Positions 32,848-41,703 are shown, counted from the stretch's first letter. The stretch: DNA of 64,000 nucleotides from Pseudomonas sp. (GCF_030698175.1 NZ_JAUYNT010000015.1:104659-168658); one strand, 5' to 3'. The notes: generated by a model not told the origin, from the sequence alone. Numbers and translations are program-made.

Positions 32848-33105
32848 GGCCTATGTACCCGTTAATTGTTGAACGCCGGCAGCCTTGTGGGAGGGGCTTT
32901 AGCCGCGATGCTTGTGCTGTCTGCACCGGCCTATCGCGGATAAATCCGCTCCTACAGGTGGGGCATCTGATCACATCGCTACAGGTGCTGGGCTTGTGTA
33001 GGAGCGGCTTTTTGTAACCAAGGGCACCGCGAAGTACGCGTGAGTACGCTGGTAACCCAGCAGCTAGCGAATCTGCGCTTTGCAATGCATAACGGGTACA
33101 TCGCC
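32848..33105. mobile_element. MITE-like segment bounded by ATGTACCCGTTA ends, enclosing REP copy 3
   Basis: The left end GGGCCTATGTACCCGTTAAT (32848 on) and the right end TGCATAACGGGTACATCGCC (33086-33105, reverse orientation) share ATGTACCCGTTA as an inverted pair. Inside lies a composite REP doublet (TATCGCGGATAAATCCGCTC and TGTAGGAGCGGC...). No transposase gene is inside and no target duplication is evident. It could be a composite of two repeats and not one transposon. Confidence 0.5.
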
Positions 33106-33110
33106 TGATT

Positions 33111-35741
33111 TTATGTTGTGCGCGGTTGCACGCAGAGAATCGCTTCGGTGCGGTTGGCGACATTCAATTTGGCGTAGATGTTTTTCAGGTGCCACTTGGT
33201 GGTCGACAGCGCCGCGCCGGTTTGCGCGCTGATCTGGCTGTTGGATAAGCCGTTTAGCAGGCCGTTGAAGATTTCACTCTCCTTGTCGGTCAGCAGCCTG
33301 GTCACATCGGCCGAGGGTTTGGTTGCTGGGCGTTCGGCAAGGAAAAACTCGGCATAGGACTCGCGGTATTTGTCTGGAATATCCATCAGCTGCTGTGGAT
33401 TCAAGCGCAGTAACTCGGCGCCGAAGCCTGGCGCTTCGTCATACAACGAACGGCTGAAATTGCTGATGCCGTATTGGGCGATCAGCTGGCGCAGCTCGCG
33501 TACTTGCAGCTCCCTGGTTTGCTGCTGAGGATTGAGCGCCAGTAGATTGGCCTCGATGATCAGCGCGCGGGTCTTGACCTCGCTCAGGCGCAGCGACTCG
33601 GCCAACACCTTGAGAATGCGTACCGCCCGGCCCTTGGCGCCCCGGGCCAGTAACCAGTACACGGTCGCCAGACCGTAACGCTCCCAGCATTCGTCATAGC
33701 TGCGGGTGCTTTCCCAGTCGCCGGCGGCCAGCCGTTCGGCCAACTGATAGCGCTGGGCCAGGGCCTGCAAAGCCGGCTGATTGGCGCTGAGATAGGCTTG
33801 GCGGATCTGCTCTTGCGCCAACTGGCTGACGAAGCGGGCGTAGTTGCCCAGCTGCAAGATATTCGCCAGTTGCTCCAGCAGGCGACTGGCCCGCACCAGC
33901 TGTTGACGTTGATGCAGCAACCGCGACAGGGTCAGGTACACGGTGGCAATCGCCTCGGTGGCCGAGGAGGAGTTGACCATTGCCATCAAGTCTTCACAGA
34001 GCTGTTGCGCCGCGCCGAGCTGGTTCTGCTCATACAGCGACACCACCATGGCCGTGGCGCGGTTGACCCAGGCGGGCGAGGTTTGGTCGGTGCGCTGATA
34101 GTCGCTGTAGACCTCTTTGCGAGCGCTGCTGGTGCGCCCGGCGTAGCGGTTGCACAGGGCGATAATCAGGTCGGCGTAGCTTTCAAAAAAACTGTGCCCA
34201 CTTTGTGCCAGCAGCTCTTTGCTTTGGCTGGCAAAGCGAATGGCGGTTTCCAGGCGGGCATCGATCAAGTGGTGATAGGCAATAATCGTCAGGCTCACGG
34301 CGCGTATCCCGCGGTGCACGCCGGGGGCGAGTAGGGCGCTGCAGTCTTGACTGAGACGAAAATCCTGATCGTGCTGAAACAGCTGCAGGTTCAGCCACAG
34401 AAACTGTTCAGTCAGCGGCTCAAACAATGGTTGACCATTGGCCATGGGCGGCAGGCTCTTGAGGGTTTCCAAGTAATAGCGGGCTTGGTGAAAACGCCGC
34501 GACAGGGTCAGGGCACCGATCAGCGGCACCAATAGCCTGGGGTTGGCCAGCAGGGTGGTTTCGGCCAGCGGTTCGACCCATTTGATGATCTCGCCAAATT
34601 CCCCGGCCGGAATCCACGCCGCACAACTGCTGGCCAGCAACTGCTCAAACAGCGGCTGGTCGCCGCTGCGTTGGGCATGCTGCATGGCCTGATCCTGCTT
34701 GCCACAAGCCATGTAATAGGCGGCGGCGCGGCTGTGCAACTGGGCGATCAGTGACTGTTGTTCGATGGCCAGGCGGCTGTTTAAAAAGTCATGCAGCAGG
34801 GCGTGATAGCGAAACCAACCGGGCTGGTTTTCCACCGGCAGCATAAATAACTCGCGTTCGGCTAATTGCTCCAGCAGCAGCGCCGAGTCGGTACGTTGCA
34901 ATACGTTGTCGCAGAGCGGGCCGTTAAAACATTCAAAAATCGCGCTGCAGAGTAAAAACTCGCGCAGTGGCGGGGCTAAATCCTTGAACACCACATGACC
35001 AAAGTAATCGACGATTTCCGGCTGGCTACCGTTAAAACGTTGCAAGGCGATGGTGCCGGTACGGGCGTAGGCCAGCAGCGCCAGCTTGACTCCAGCGACC
35101 CAGCCTTCGGTCATTTCCAGCAGGTTAGCGATGTAGTTTTCTGGCAGCGCGGGCCCACCCAAATGGCTATTGAGTTGCTGAATTTGCGCCGCCGACAAGC
35201 GCAGGTCGTGCTGGTCGATGCAGAGCAATTGATTGTCGAGTTTGAGCCGGCTGAGGGCGAAACCTGGGTGCTTGCGGCTGGAGATAATCAGCCGAATATT
35301 GCTCGGCAATTGCTCCAGCAACGCGGCGATCACCTCGAGGATGCTCGGCTGGTGAATGGATTGAAAGTCGTCCAGCAGCAGGTACAGGCCTGCGTCGATC
35401 CGCGCCAAGGCCTCGGCCAGGCGCTCCCCGACCAGTACCGGGGCTTGGCTGGTTTCCAGCGGGTTGAACCAGGAAAAATCGAAGTCACTGACCTGGGCGC
35501 GGATGCATTCGATCAGGCGCCGAAAGAACCGCTGCGGGTCGTTATCGCCGACCTGGATCGGGTAATAGGCCACCAAGCGAGCGTTGTGGCTGGCGCGAAA
35601 GTGGCTCAGCAGCGTCGATTTCCCTGAGCCGGCCGGCGCCAGCAGCAGGGTCAGGGGGAAGTCTTGTGCGCGGCAAAGCAAGTGCAGCAAGTCTTCGCGC
35701 AGTACCCCCGCGCGAGTTTCTTGGCAGTCCATGGGCAGCAC
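33111..35741 (-). CDS. LuxR-family, MalT-like ATP-dependent transcriptional regulator
   Basis: 876-residue STAND-type regulator: N-terminal P-loop NTPase with APAGSGKSTLL (residues 35-45), a DDFQ Walker-B-like region near residue 140, a winged-helix/TPR-like sensor region (about 350-780) rich in Leu, Ala and Gln, and a C-terminal LuxR helix-turn-helix (about 808-870) with LTDKESEIFNGLLNGLSNSQIS and TTKWHLKNIYAKLNVANR. Such proteins bind a small inducer in the TPR region. GTG 35741 and ATG 35732 are both possible starts with weak ribosome sites. Convergent? No: it is on the same strand as, and upstream of, the dioxygenase gene, with a repeat between, and is the natural candidate regulator of that gene, although unproven. 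Confidence 0.85.
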   Translation of the reverse strand: MLPMDCQETRAGVLREDLLHLLCRAQDFPLTLLLAPAGSGKSTLLSHFRASHNARLVAYYPIQVGDNDPQRFFRRLIECIRAQVSDFDFSWFNPLETSQAPVLVGERLAEALARIDAGLYLLLDDFQSIHQPSILEVIAALLEQLPSNIRLIISSRKHPGFALSRLKLDNQLLCIDQHDLRLSAAQIQQLNSHLGGPALPENYIANLLEMTEGWVAGVKLALLAYARTGTIALQRFNGSQPEIVDYFGHVVFKDLAPPLREFLLCSAIFECFNGPLCDNVLQRTDSALLLEQLAERELFMLPVENQPGWFRYHALLHDFLNSRLAIEQQSLIAQLHSRAAAYYMACGKQDQAMQHAQRSGDQPLFEQLLASSCAAWIPAGEFGEIIKWVEPLAETTLLANPRLLVPLIGALTLSRRFHQARYYLETLKSLPPMANGQPLFEPLTEQFLWLNLQLFQHDQDFRLSQDCSALLAPGVHRGIRAVSLTIIAYHHLIDARLETAIRFASQSKELLAQSGHSFFESYADLIIALCNRYAGRTSSARKEVYSDYQRTDQTSPAWVNRATAMVVSLYEQNQLGAAQQLCEDLMAMVNSSSATEAIATVYLTLSRLLHQRQQLVRASRLLEQLANILQLGNYARFVSQLAQEQIRQAYLSANQPALQALAQRYQLAERLAAGDWESTRSYDECWERYGLATVYWLLARGAKGRAVRILKVLAESLRLSEVKTRALIIEANLLALNPQQQTRELQVRELRQLIAQYGISNFSRSLYDEAPGFGAELLRLNPQQLMDIPDKYRESYAEFFLAERPATKPSADVTRLLTDKESEIFNGLLNGLSNSQISAQTGAALSTTKWHLKNIYAKLNVANRTEAILCVQPRTT

Positions 35742-35900
35742 CTGTGGGCATTATTTTTATTGTTGTACGCAAGTGCCAGGGAGAGTAGCGCGGCCACCTG
35801 GGTGCAGGTGCCGCATGCATCACGTTTTTGCCGTGGTGAGCTGCGTGTGGGCGTGCAAAAGCGCTAATCCAGCCAAAAGTTTGGCTGCCCAGAAACGACA

Positions 35901-35920
35901 AAACCACCCGTAGGTGGTTT
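35901..35920. terminator. Short hairpin, likely original queD terminator
   Basis: AAACCACC / GGTGGTTT with loop CGTA, followed in the minus direction by TTTT. Between it and the queD stop lies the MITE-like element at 35958-36097, so the insertion appears to have separated queD from this hairpin. Confidence 0.55.
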
Positions 35921-35957
35921 GCTGTGCTGCCTGGCGTGTTGCTCAGTTGGCGCTTAG

Positions 35958-36097
35958 CAGGCCGTTGAAAAATGTAGGCGAGGCAGCCGAGACAAGGCAA
36001 AAACAGGCGAGGACGCGGAGTTTACGAGTTGTAAATGAGCAGTCCGAGCCTGTTTTTAACGCCGTATCGGCAACGCAGGTAGTTTTTCAACGGCCTG
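35958..36097. mobile_element. MITE-like element, 140 bp, 15-bp terminal inverted repeats
   Basis: Perfect 15-bp ends CAGGCCGTTGAAAAA (35958-35972) and TTTTTCAACGGCCTG (36083-36097), flanked by a duplicated TTAG (35954-35957 and 36098-36101). No open reading frame inside. I recall similar GGCCGTTGAAAAA elements as recurring in pseudomonad genomes. The right TTAG contains the complement of the queD stop TAA. Confidence 0.8.
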
Positions 36098-36454
36098 TTA
36101 GTCGCCGCGGTACTCGCAACCGCTGGTACAGGTTTCGTGGATGCGGATGCGTGACAGTTCTGGCAGCAGCGGTTTGAGTTGTTGCCAGATCCACTTGGCG
36201 AGGTTTTCGCTGGTGGGATTTTCCAAGCCGGGGATCTCGTTCAGGTAGTTGTGATCGAGCATCTCGTAGATCGGCTTGAAGATCGCCTTGATCTCGGAGA
36301 AATCGCGAATCCAGCCGGTGTAAGGGTCAACGTCACCCTCGATATAGATCGCGGCGCGAAACGAGTGGCCATGCAGGCGACTGCATTTATGCCCCGCTGG
36401 AACATGGGGCAGGCGGTGTGCGGATTCGAAGATGAATTCTTTAAACAGTTCCAC
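36098..36454 (-). CDS. queD: 6-carboxytetrahydropterin synthase QueD
   Basis: Zinc enzyme of queuosine synthesis that makes 6-carboxy-tetrahydropterin from dihydroneopterin triphosphate. 118 residues. Zn ligands H13, H28 and H30 ([15 protein letters not shown]) and catalytic Cys24 ([10 protein letters not shown]) are present, with [14 protein letters not shown] [14 protein letters not shown] and the C-terminal Glu in [18 protein letters not shown] at 36454. Its stop codon lies in the target-site duplication of the MITE-like element, so the reading frame ends exactly at the insertion; the 118-residue length shows no visible truncation. Stands alone on the minus strand. Confidence 0.93.
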   Translation of the reverse strand: MELFKEFIFESAHRLPHVPAGHKCSRLHGHSFRAAIYIEGDVDPYTGWIRDFSEIKAIFKPIYEMLDHNYLNEIPGLENPTSENLAKWIWQQLKPLLPELSRIRIHETCTSGCEYRGD

Positions 36455-36573
36455 GTTGTAGCTCTCGGCAAGACTCAGATGGCCCGAGTTTACCAGCTCT
36501 GCCAGGGCTTACCCAGCTTGGCAGAGGCAGGCGCAGCCAGACGGCAACACCTGCCAGGTGAATCCCCACAGCG

Positions 36574-37371
36574 CTAGGCTGCCGGGCGGTGCTGGCGCTG
36601 ATACAGAAACTCCAGCACGGCGGCGCGGTAGTGGTGATAACGCGGGTCGTGGGCCAACTCCATGCGGTTGCGTGGCCGTGGCAAATCTACCTGCAAGATA
36701 TCGCCGACGGTGGCGGCCGGGCCGTTGCTCATCATCACGATGCGATCAGAGAGCAATACGGCTTCGTCGACATCATGGGTGATCATTATCACGGTGTTGC
36801 CCAGGTCGGCGTGAATCTCCATCAGCGAGTCTTGCAGGTGGGCGCGGGTGAGGGCGTCCAGTGCGCCGAAGGGTTCGTCCATCAGTAACACCTTGGGCTG
36901 CATGGCCAGGGCGCGGGCGATGCCGATGCGTTGCTTCATGCCGCCGGAGATCTCGCTGGGGCGTTTGTCTTTGGCGTGCATCATCTGCACCAGGCTGAGG
37001 TTGTGCTCGATCCACTCGCGCATCTCGCGCCGGCTCTTGCTGCCTTTAAATACTTGGCGCACCGCCAGTTCGACGTTTTCGTAGCAACTCAGCCAGGGCA
37101 GCAAGCTGTGGTTTTGAAACACCACGGCGCGTTCCGGGCCGGGTTCGTTAACCTCGCGGCCATCGAGAATCACCCCGCCGGTGCTGGCTTGGTAAAGCCC
37201 GGCGACGATGTTGAGAACGGTGGATTTACCACAGCCGGAGTGACCGATGAGCGAGACAAACTCGCCCTTGGTGATCTTTAAATTAACGTCCTGCAAGGCG
37301 CAGTACAGGCCTTTGTCGGTGGGGAAACTAATGCCGACATTGGACAGTTCAAGGTGGGTAGCAGTGCTCAT
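36574..37371 (-). CDS. nrtD: Nitrate ABC transporter, ATP-binding protein
   Basis: ATPase of the NrtABCD/SsuB-like nitrate uptake system, 265 residues. Walker A GHSGCGKST (residues 43-51), Q-loop FQNHSLLPWL, signature ISGGMKQRIGIARAL, Walker B VLLMDEPFGALD and the H-loop MITHDVDEAV are all intact, so it is a catalytically normal subunit. It lacks the C-terminal nitrate-binding domain found in cyanobacterial NrtC. ATG at 37371. Third gene of nrtA-nrtB-nrtD, separated from nrtB by 51 bases that include a 14-bp tandem duplication. Confidence 0.9.
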   Translation of the reverse strand: MSTATHLELSNVGISFPTDKGLYCALQDVNLKITKGEFVSLIGHSGCGKSTVLNIVAGLYQASTGGVILDGREVNEPGPERAVVFQNHSLLPWLSCYENVELAVRQVFKGSKSRREMREWIEHNLSLVQMMHAKDKRPSEISGGMKQRIGIARALAMQPKVLLMDEPFGALDALTRAHLQDSLMEIHADLGNTVIMITHDVDEAVLLSDRIVMMSNGPAATVGDILQVDLPRPRNRMELAHDPRYHHYRAAVLEFLYQRQHRPAA

Positions 37372-37390
37372 GGCAGGCTCCTGAGATCCT

Positions 37391-37418
37391 GGGAGTGGAT
37401 AGTTGGGAGTGGATAGTT
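37391..37418. repeat. Tandem duplication between nrtB and nrtD
   Basis: Two exact copies of GGGAGTGGATAGTT (37391-37404 and 37405-37418), in the intergenic gap, with no obvious regulatory meaning; slippage duplication is the simplest explanation. Confidence 0.8.
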
Positions 37419-37422
37419 AGAC

Positions 37423-38412
37423 TTAGCGCAGGTCGGCATTTTTGTCCCAGCTGACATAACGCTGGAGTTCAAGCATCAGGCGGTCGAGGGCAAAGCCGAT
37501 CAGACCGATGACGATCACTGCAACCATGATCCGCCCCAGGGAGTCGGAGCTGCCGTTTTGGAATTCATCCCAGATGAACTTACCCAAGCCTGGGTTTTGC
37601 GCCAGCATTTCGGCGGCGATCAGCACCATCCAGCCGGTGGCCAGCGACAAACGCAGGCCGGTAAAAATCATCGGTATGGCCGCCGGAATGACGATGCGGC
37701 GAACATGGCTGATGGGCGACAGGCGCAGCACGCGGCTGACGTTTTGCATGTCTTTATCCAGGTTGGCGACGCCGACGGTGGTGTTGATCAGCGTCGGCCA
37801 CAGGCAGCACAGCGCCACGGTCAGCGCCGAGATAATGAAAGACTTGGCCAGTAGCGGGTCTTGGCTGGTGTACACGGCGCTGACTACGATGGTCACCAGC
37901 GGCAGCCAGGCCAGCGGCGAGATGGGTTTGAAAATCTGAATCAGCGGGTTGATGGCGGTGTAAATGGTTTTGCTTAACCCGCAGACAATCCCCAGCGGCA
38001 CGGCGATTAGCGAGGCCAGCAGAAAACCGCTCAGCACCGTATAGAGGCTGGTGAAGATCTGTTTAAAGAAGGTTGGCTTGCCGGTGTAGGCGGCGCGACT
38101 GATTGTTGCGCTTGGGTCTTTGGCCAGTAGAGCTTCATTGCGTGCGGCTTGGCGCTCTTTGAAAATCACGGCTTTGTGCCGCTCGGCCACGTGCGCATCG
38201 ATCAAGCCGTTAAATTGGCTGGCCACTTGGGCAGGTCCTGGGAACTGGCCGAGGCTGGTGTGAATGTTACTGGCGACCAGTTGCCAGAACAGCAAGAAGG
38301 CCAGAATCCCTACCAGCGGCATAATGATGCCCGGCAGCACGCGCTTAAGGCGTTCACGCCGAGCGGCTTTAAGGGTGTTCTGAATTGTTTCGGCGACGGC
38401 TGGGTTGCTCAT
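37423..38412 (-). CDS. nrtB: Nitrate ABC transporter permease
   Basis: Inner-membrane permease of the nitrate transporter with about six membrane helices. The cytoplasmic coupling motif EAA-like region lies in LRLSLATGWMVLIAAEMLA-QNPGLGKFIW, typical of NrtB/SsuC-type permeases. 329 residues from the ATG at 38412, which has GAGG about 9 bases upstream; an upstream in-frame start would add 15 residues. A soluble loop at about residues 75-105 (AERHKAVIFKERQAARNEAL) is a known NrtB feature. Co-transcribed with nrtA upstream (90-base gap) and nrtD downstream. Confidence 0.9.
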   Translation of the reverse strand: MSNPAVAETIQNTLKAARRERLKRVLPGIIMPLVGILAFLLFWQLVASNIHTSLGQFPGPAQVASQFNGLIDAHVAERHKAVIFKERQAARNEALLAKDPSATISRAAYTGKPTFFKQIFTSLYTVLSGFLLASLIAVPLGIVCGLSKTIYTAINPLIQIFKPISPLAWLPLVTIVVSAVYTSQDPLLAKSFIISALTVALCCLWPTLINTTVGVANLDKDMQNVSRVLRLSPISHVRRIVIPAAIPMIFTGLRLSLATGWMVLIAAEMLAQNPGLGKFIWDEFQNGSSDSLGRIMVAVIVIGLIGFALDRLMLELQRYVSWDKNADLR

Positions 38413-38502
38413 CGTCTTGTCCTCTCTGGAATGGGCAGCCGGGGCTCCGGCTGCCACAGGTTCAGCAGTTTTTTACGGCAGAGCTATTAACTCGCTGAAG
38501 GG

Positions 38503-39894
38503 TTACGGCGTTTCATTGCCCTTCAAACCGATCTTGAATTGCTCGATGTAGGCATTAGGCTTACGCGCGTCGTAGGTCAGACCGTCGATAAAGTCACTGC
38601 TTGGGGCGCGGAAGCCTTCTTCGTTAGCAGCCACGAAATCGCTCGACTTGGCTTTGCCTTCGCTGACCAGTTCAGCGGCTGCTTGCTGATACACCTCAGG
38701 CTTGTAGGCTTTTTTGGCGGTTTCCAAGTACCAGTTGTCTGGCTTGGCTTCACCAATTTGGCCCCAGCGGCGCATTTGTGTGAGGTACCAGATGGCGTCG
38801 GAGTAGAACGGGTAGGTGGCGTTGTGGCGGAAGAACACGTTGAAGTCGGGCTCGGCGCGCTTATCGCCTTTTTCGTACTCAAAGGTGCCGGTCATCGAGT
38901 TGGCGATAACCTTGGCATCGGCACCGACGTATTCAGGCCGCGAGATGATATTGACCGCTTCCATGCGATTGGCGTTGTTATCGGCGTCCAGCCACATGGC
39001 GGCGCGGATAAGCGCCTTGACTAGGCGCTTATGGGTTTCCGGGTTTTCTTCGGCCCAGTTTTGGGTTACGCCAAAGACCTTATCGGGGTTGTTCTTCCAG
39101 ATTTGCGAGTCAGCCACAATCGGCACGCCAACCCCTTTAGTGACGGCTTGTTGGTTCCACGGCTCACCGACGGAATAGCCGCTGATGGTGCCGGCTTCCA
39201 TGGTGGCGGGCATTTGCGGTGGCGGGGTAACCGAGAGCAGTACGTCCGCATTCAGATTGCCGCTGGTGTCGCCTTTGGCTGGCGCGTACAGGCCGGGGTT
39301 AATGCCGCCGGCGGCTAGCCAGTAGCGCAGCATGTAGTTGTGGGTGGAAACCGGGAACACCATGGCCATATTGAAGGGTTTGCCAGCGGCCTTGTATTGC
39401 TCAAGCACCGGCTTTAGGGCATCGGCCTTAATCGGGTGTACCGGCTTACCATCGGCCATCATCGGTAGGTGTTTTTTCATCTCCTTCCAGACATCGTTGG
39501 AGACGGTAATGCCTTTGCCGTTCAGGTCCATGGAAAACGCGGTGACGATTTTGGCTTGGGTACCGAAGCCGATCGCCGCGCCCAAGGGTTGGCCGGCGAG
39601 CATGTGCGCGCCGTCCAGTTCGCCGCTGATCACCCGGTCGAGCAAGACCTTCCAGTTGGCTTGGGCCTCAAGGGTGACGTACAGGCCTTCCTCTTCGAAA
39701 TAGCCTTTCTCATAGGCAATGGCCAGCGGGGCCATGTCGGTCAGCTTGATAAAGCCGAGCTTGAGTTCGGCTTTTTCCGCATCGGCGGCTTGTACAAAGC
39801 TGGCGGCCAAAGGACTCAGGCTGAAGAGGGCGGCGCAACCTAGGCTGGCCAACGCGGACTTGATAAAGCTACGGCGATTACGAGTGCTGCGCAT
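38503..39894 (-). CDS. nrtA: Nitrate-binding periplasmic protein
   Basis: Substrate-binding protein of the nitrate ABC transporter, NrtA/CmpA family, 463 residues. It has a twin-arginine signal ([18 protein letters not shown]), so export is likely by the Tat route. The mature part has the two-domain binding fold, with [21 protein letters not shown] at the start and the WxxQ/Gly motifs ([14 protein letters not shown]) in the nitrate site. The related NasS at 42.4 kb is the non-secreted sensor copy. The long 5' leader (about 39895-40024) holds an attenuator and the sigma-54 promoter. ATG at 39894, preceded by GTGAGG. Confidence 0.92.
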   Translation of the reverse strand: MRSTRNRRSFIKSALASLGCAALFSLSPLAASFVQAADAEKAELKLGFIKLTDMAPLAIAYEKGYFEEEGLYVTLEAQANWKVLLDRVISGELDGAHMLAGQPLGAAIGFGTQAKIVTAFSMDLNGKGITVSNDVWKEMKKHLPMMADGKPVHPIKADALKPVLEQYKAAGKPFNMAMVFPVSTHNYMLRYWLAAGGINPGLYAPAKGDTSGNLNADVLLSVTPPPQMPATMEAGTISGYSVGEPWNQQAVTKGVGVPIVADSQIWKNNPDKVFGVTQNWAEENPETHKRLVKALIRAAMWLDADNNANRMEAVNIISRPEYVGADAKVIANSMTGTFEYEKGDKRAEPDFNVFFRHNATYPFYSDAIWYLTQMRRWGQIGEAKPDNWYLETAKKAYKPEVYQQAAAELVSEGKAKSSDFVAANEEGFRAPSSDFIDGLTYDARKPNAYIEQFKIGLKGNETP

Positions 39895-39917
39895 GGTTAA
39901 TCCTCACGGTCAGAAGC

Positions 39918-39972
39918 AAAAAAAACGTCGCGGGTAGGCCTCTCTGCAAGCAGAGGTGGCTACCGTTGACGT
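39918..39972 (-). terminator. Attenuator terminator in the nrtA leader
   Basis: In the minus-strand transcript: ACGTC-AAC-GGTAG-CC-A-CCTCTGC pairs with GCAGAG-A-GG-CCTACC-CGCG-ACGT and is followed by eight Us. A very strong intrinsic terminator, 24 bases before the nrtA start. The left foot (ACGTC and GGTAG) is the same sequence that can pair upstream as an antiterminator. Confidence 0.85.
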
Positions 39973-40023
39973 CTTTGTCAGTTCGTCCCGATCACCGCCG
40001 TTGGCGATCCTAAGACGTGGTAG
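39969..40023 (-). promoter_or_regulatory. Candidate ANTAR target and antiterminator in the nrtA leader
   Basis: In the transcript, CTACCACGTCTT (40023-40012) is complementary to AAGACGT-CAAC-GGTAG (39975-39960), which contains the left arm of the terminator. Between the arms is a 7-bp hairpin with a six-base loop, GATCGCC-AACGGC-GGTGATC (40009-39990), with A at loop position 1 and G at position 4, as in ANTAR-protein targets. NasT (41730-42308) is the expected ligand. Only one such hairpin is clear; the canonical two-hairpin form is not fully visible. Confidence 0.6.
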
Positions 40024-40032
40024 TGGAGCAAC

Positions 40033-40048
40033 TGCAAAGCCCTTGCCA
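40033..40048 (-). promoter_or_regulatory. Sigma-54 promoter of nrtA
   Basis: On the minus strand TGGCAAGGGCTTTGCA matches the -24/-12 consensus TGGCACG-N4-TTGCA with one mismatch, with the GG and GC at the required distance. The predicted start site is near 40022, so the transcript begins at the antiterminator arm. A 14-base palindrome (TGCATGGACATGCA, 40166-40179) about 120 bases upstream could be an NtrC-type activator site, with weak support. Confidence 0.65.
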
Positions 40049-40274
40049 AGTCTTAAAAGTATTTTATTTTATGTTTATAAACAGTTAGTTAGATGTTTTT
40101 TGCGAAGGGCTTTATGCGTGTTGTTGCGCGGGCTGCGAGCAGCGGATTGAATTGCCTTGGTGCAATGCATGGACATGCACGCAATGGCGTGGTGCGTTGT
40201 GGGCGGGAAGTACGGGCTAAGTTGGGGCGGGGTGAATCGCGCTGCCAGGCGGCAGCGCGAATGGGTGGCATTAG

Positions 40275-41516
40275 TTAGTCGCGAGCTTCAGTTGGCTTGC
40301 GCGCATCCGGCTTGCCGATCAAGCCATCGTGGCGAAACATGGCTTTGATCCCGCGCACGGCTTGGCGGATGCGGTCCTGGTTTTCGATCAGGGCGAAGCG
40401 CACATGATCGTCGCCATAGTCACCAAAGCCGATGCCCGGTGACACGCATACCTTGGCATCGCTGAGCAGCTTTTTGGCAAATTCCAAAGAGCCAAGGTGG
40501 GCGTAGGGTTCGGGGATTTTGGCCCAGATATACATCGCCGCTTTGGGGTTTTCGACCATCCAGCCGGCTTCGTGCAGGCCGCGCACCATCACATCGCGGC
40601 GCTGCTTATATTGCTCGGCGATTTCCTGCACACAGGTTTGATCGCCCTCCAGCGCAGCAATCGCGGCCACTTGCAGCGGGGTGAAGGTGCCGTAGTCGTG
40701 GTAGCTCTTGATCCGCGCCAGGGCGTTGACCAACTCCGGGTTGCCGACCATAAAGCCGATGCGCCAACCGGCCATGTTGTAGCTCTTGGACAGGGTGAAG
40801 AATTCCACGGCGATGTCCTTGGCGCCCTCGACTTGCATGATCGACGGTGCCTTCCAGCCATCGAAGACGATGTCGGCATAGGCCAGGTCATGCACCACCA
40901 GCACGTTGTAGCGCTTGGCCAGCGCCACCACCCGCTCGAAGAACTCCAGTTCCACGCACTGGGCGGTGGGGTTGGAGGGAAAGCCTAAGATCATCATCTT
41001 CGGTTTGGGAATGGTTTCGCGGATGGCTTTTTCCAGCTCGGCAAAAAAATCCACCCCCGGAATCAGCGGCACCGAGCGCACCTGGGCGCCGGCGATCACC
41101 GCGCCGTAGATATGAATCGGATAACTGGGGTTGGGCACCAGCACCGTATCGCCATGGTCGAGGGTGGCCAGCATCAGGTGTGCCAGGCCTTCCTTGGAGC
41201 CGATGGTGACTATGGCTTCGCTGTCGGGGTCGATCTCCACCGCATAACGGTCTTTGTACCAGCGTGAAATCGCCCGGCGCAGGCGTGGAATACCGCGGGA
41301 GGTGGAGTAGCCGTGGGTGTCTTCGCGCTGGGCGACTTGCACCATTTTCTCGACAATGTGCGGCGGCGTGGGGCCGTCGGGGTTGCCCATGCTGAAGTCG
41401 ATAATGTCCTCGCCACGCCGGCGCGCAGCCATTTTCAGTTCGGCGGTGATATTGAAGACGTAAGGGGGGAGACGATCAATGCGCGCAAAGCGGCGCGGCG
41501 AAGGCTGTTCGGCCAT
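40275..41516 (-). CDS. alaC: Alanine aminotransferase AlaC
   Basis: PLP-dependent aminotransferase, class I/II, making alanine from pyruvate and glutamate. 413 residues. Features are [14 protein letters not shown] near residue 45, [14 protein letters not shown] with the Asn-Pro motif, [14 protein letters not shown], the PLP lysine in [14 protein letters not shown], and the C-terminal [14 protein letters not shown]. AlaC-type members share the [16 protein letters not shown] segment seen here. ATG at 41516. On the same strand as nrtA and nasST but with its own spacer; a GCGCTGCC-AGGC-GGCAGCGC hairpin (40239-40258) sits after its stop. Confidence 0.9.
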   Translation of the reverse strand: MAEQPSPRRFARIDRLPPYVFNITAELKMAARRRGEDIIDFSMGNPDGPTPPHIVEKMVQVAQREDTHGYSTSRGIPRLRRAISRWYKDRYAVEIDPDSEAIVTIGSKEGLAHLMLATLDHGDTVLVPNPSYPIHIYGAVIAGAQVRSVPLIPGVDFFAELEKAIRETIPKPKMMILGFPSNPTAQCVELEFFERVVALAKRYNVLVVHDLAYADIVFDGWKAPSIMQVEGAKDIAVEFFTLSKSYNMAGWRIGFMVGNPELVNALARIKSYHDYGTFTPLQVAAIAALEGDQTCVQEIAEQYKQRRDVMVRGLHEAGWMVENPKAAMYIWAKIPEPYAHLGSLEFAKKLLSDAKVCVSPGIGFGDYGDDHVRFALIENQDRIRQAVRGIKAMFRHDGLIGKPDARKPTEARD

Positions 41517-41641
41517 GTGAACCTCGAAGACGTAAGCGCCCGGAACCGTCCGAGCGACGTTGGCCAGTGCACTGGCCAGTGGCGAAGATACGTGGGCGTG
41601 GCGTGGTTGTCGAGGTGCCCGGATTGAATGTTGGGGGATGG

Positions 41642-41703
41642 GTAGGGTGGGCTTCAGCCCACCAAGAACTTTGCGCTGGGCGGTGGGCTGAAGCCCACCC
41701 TAC
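41642..41703. repeat. Stem-loop repeat with GTAGGGTGGGC ends (third copy)
   Basis: GTAGGGTGGGCTTCAGCCC-ACC at the left and GGTGGGCTGAAGCCCACCC-TAC at the right are near-perfect inverted copies around about 20 bases. Same family as 20738-20802. It lies between alaC and nasT and could act as a terminator for nasT on the minus strand. Confidence 0.7.

Noticed and set aside
40011..40055. TAAGAC...GTCTTA as the first stem of a two-hairpin ANTAR site
   Set aside because: It overlaps the sigma-54 promoter, so most of it would lie upstream of the predicted transcript start.
40166..40179. Palindrome TGCATGGACATGCA as an NtrC site for nrtA
   Set aside because: Spacing and half-sites do not match the TGCACC-N5-GGTGCA pattern closely; mentioned only as a weak candidate.
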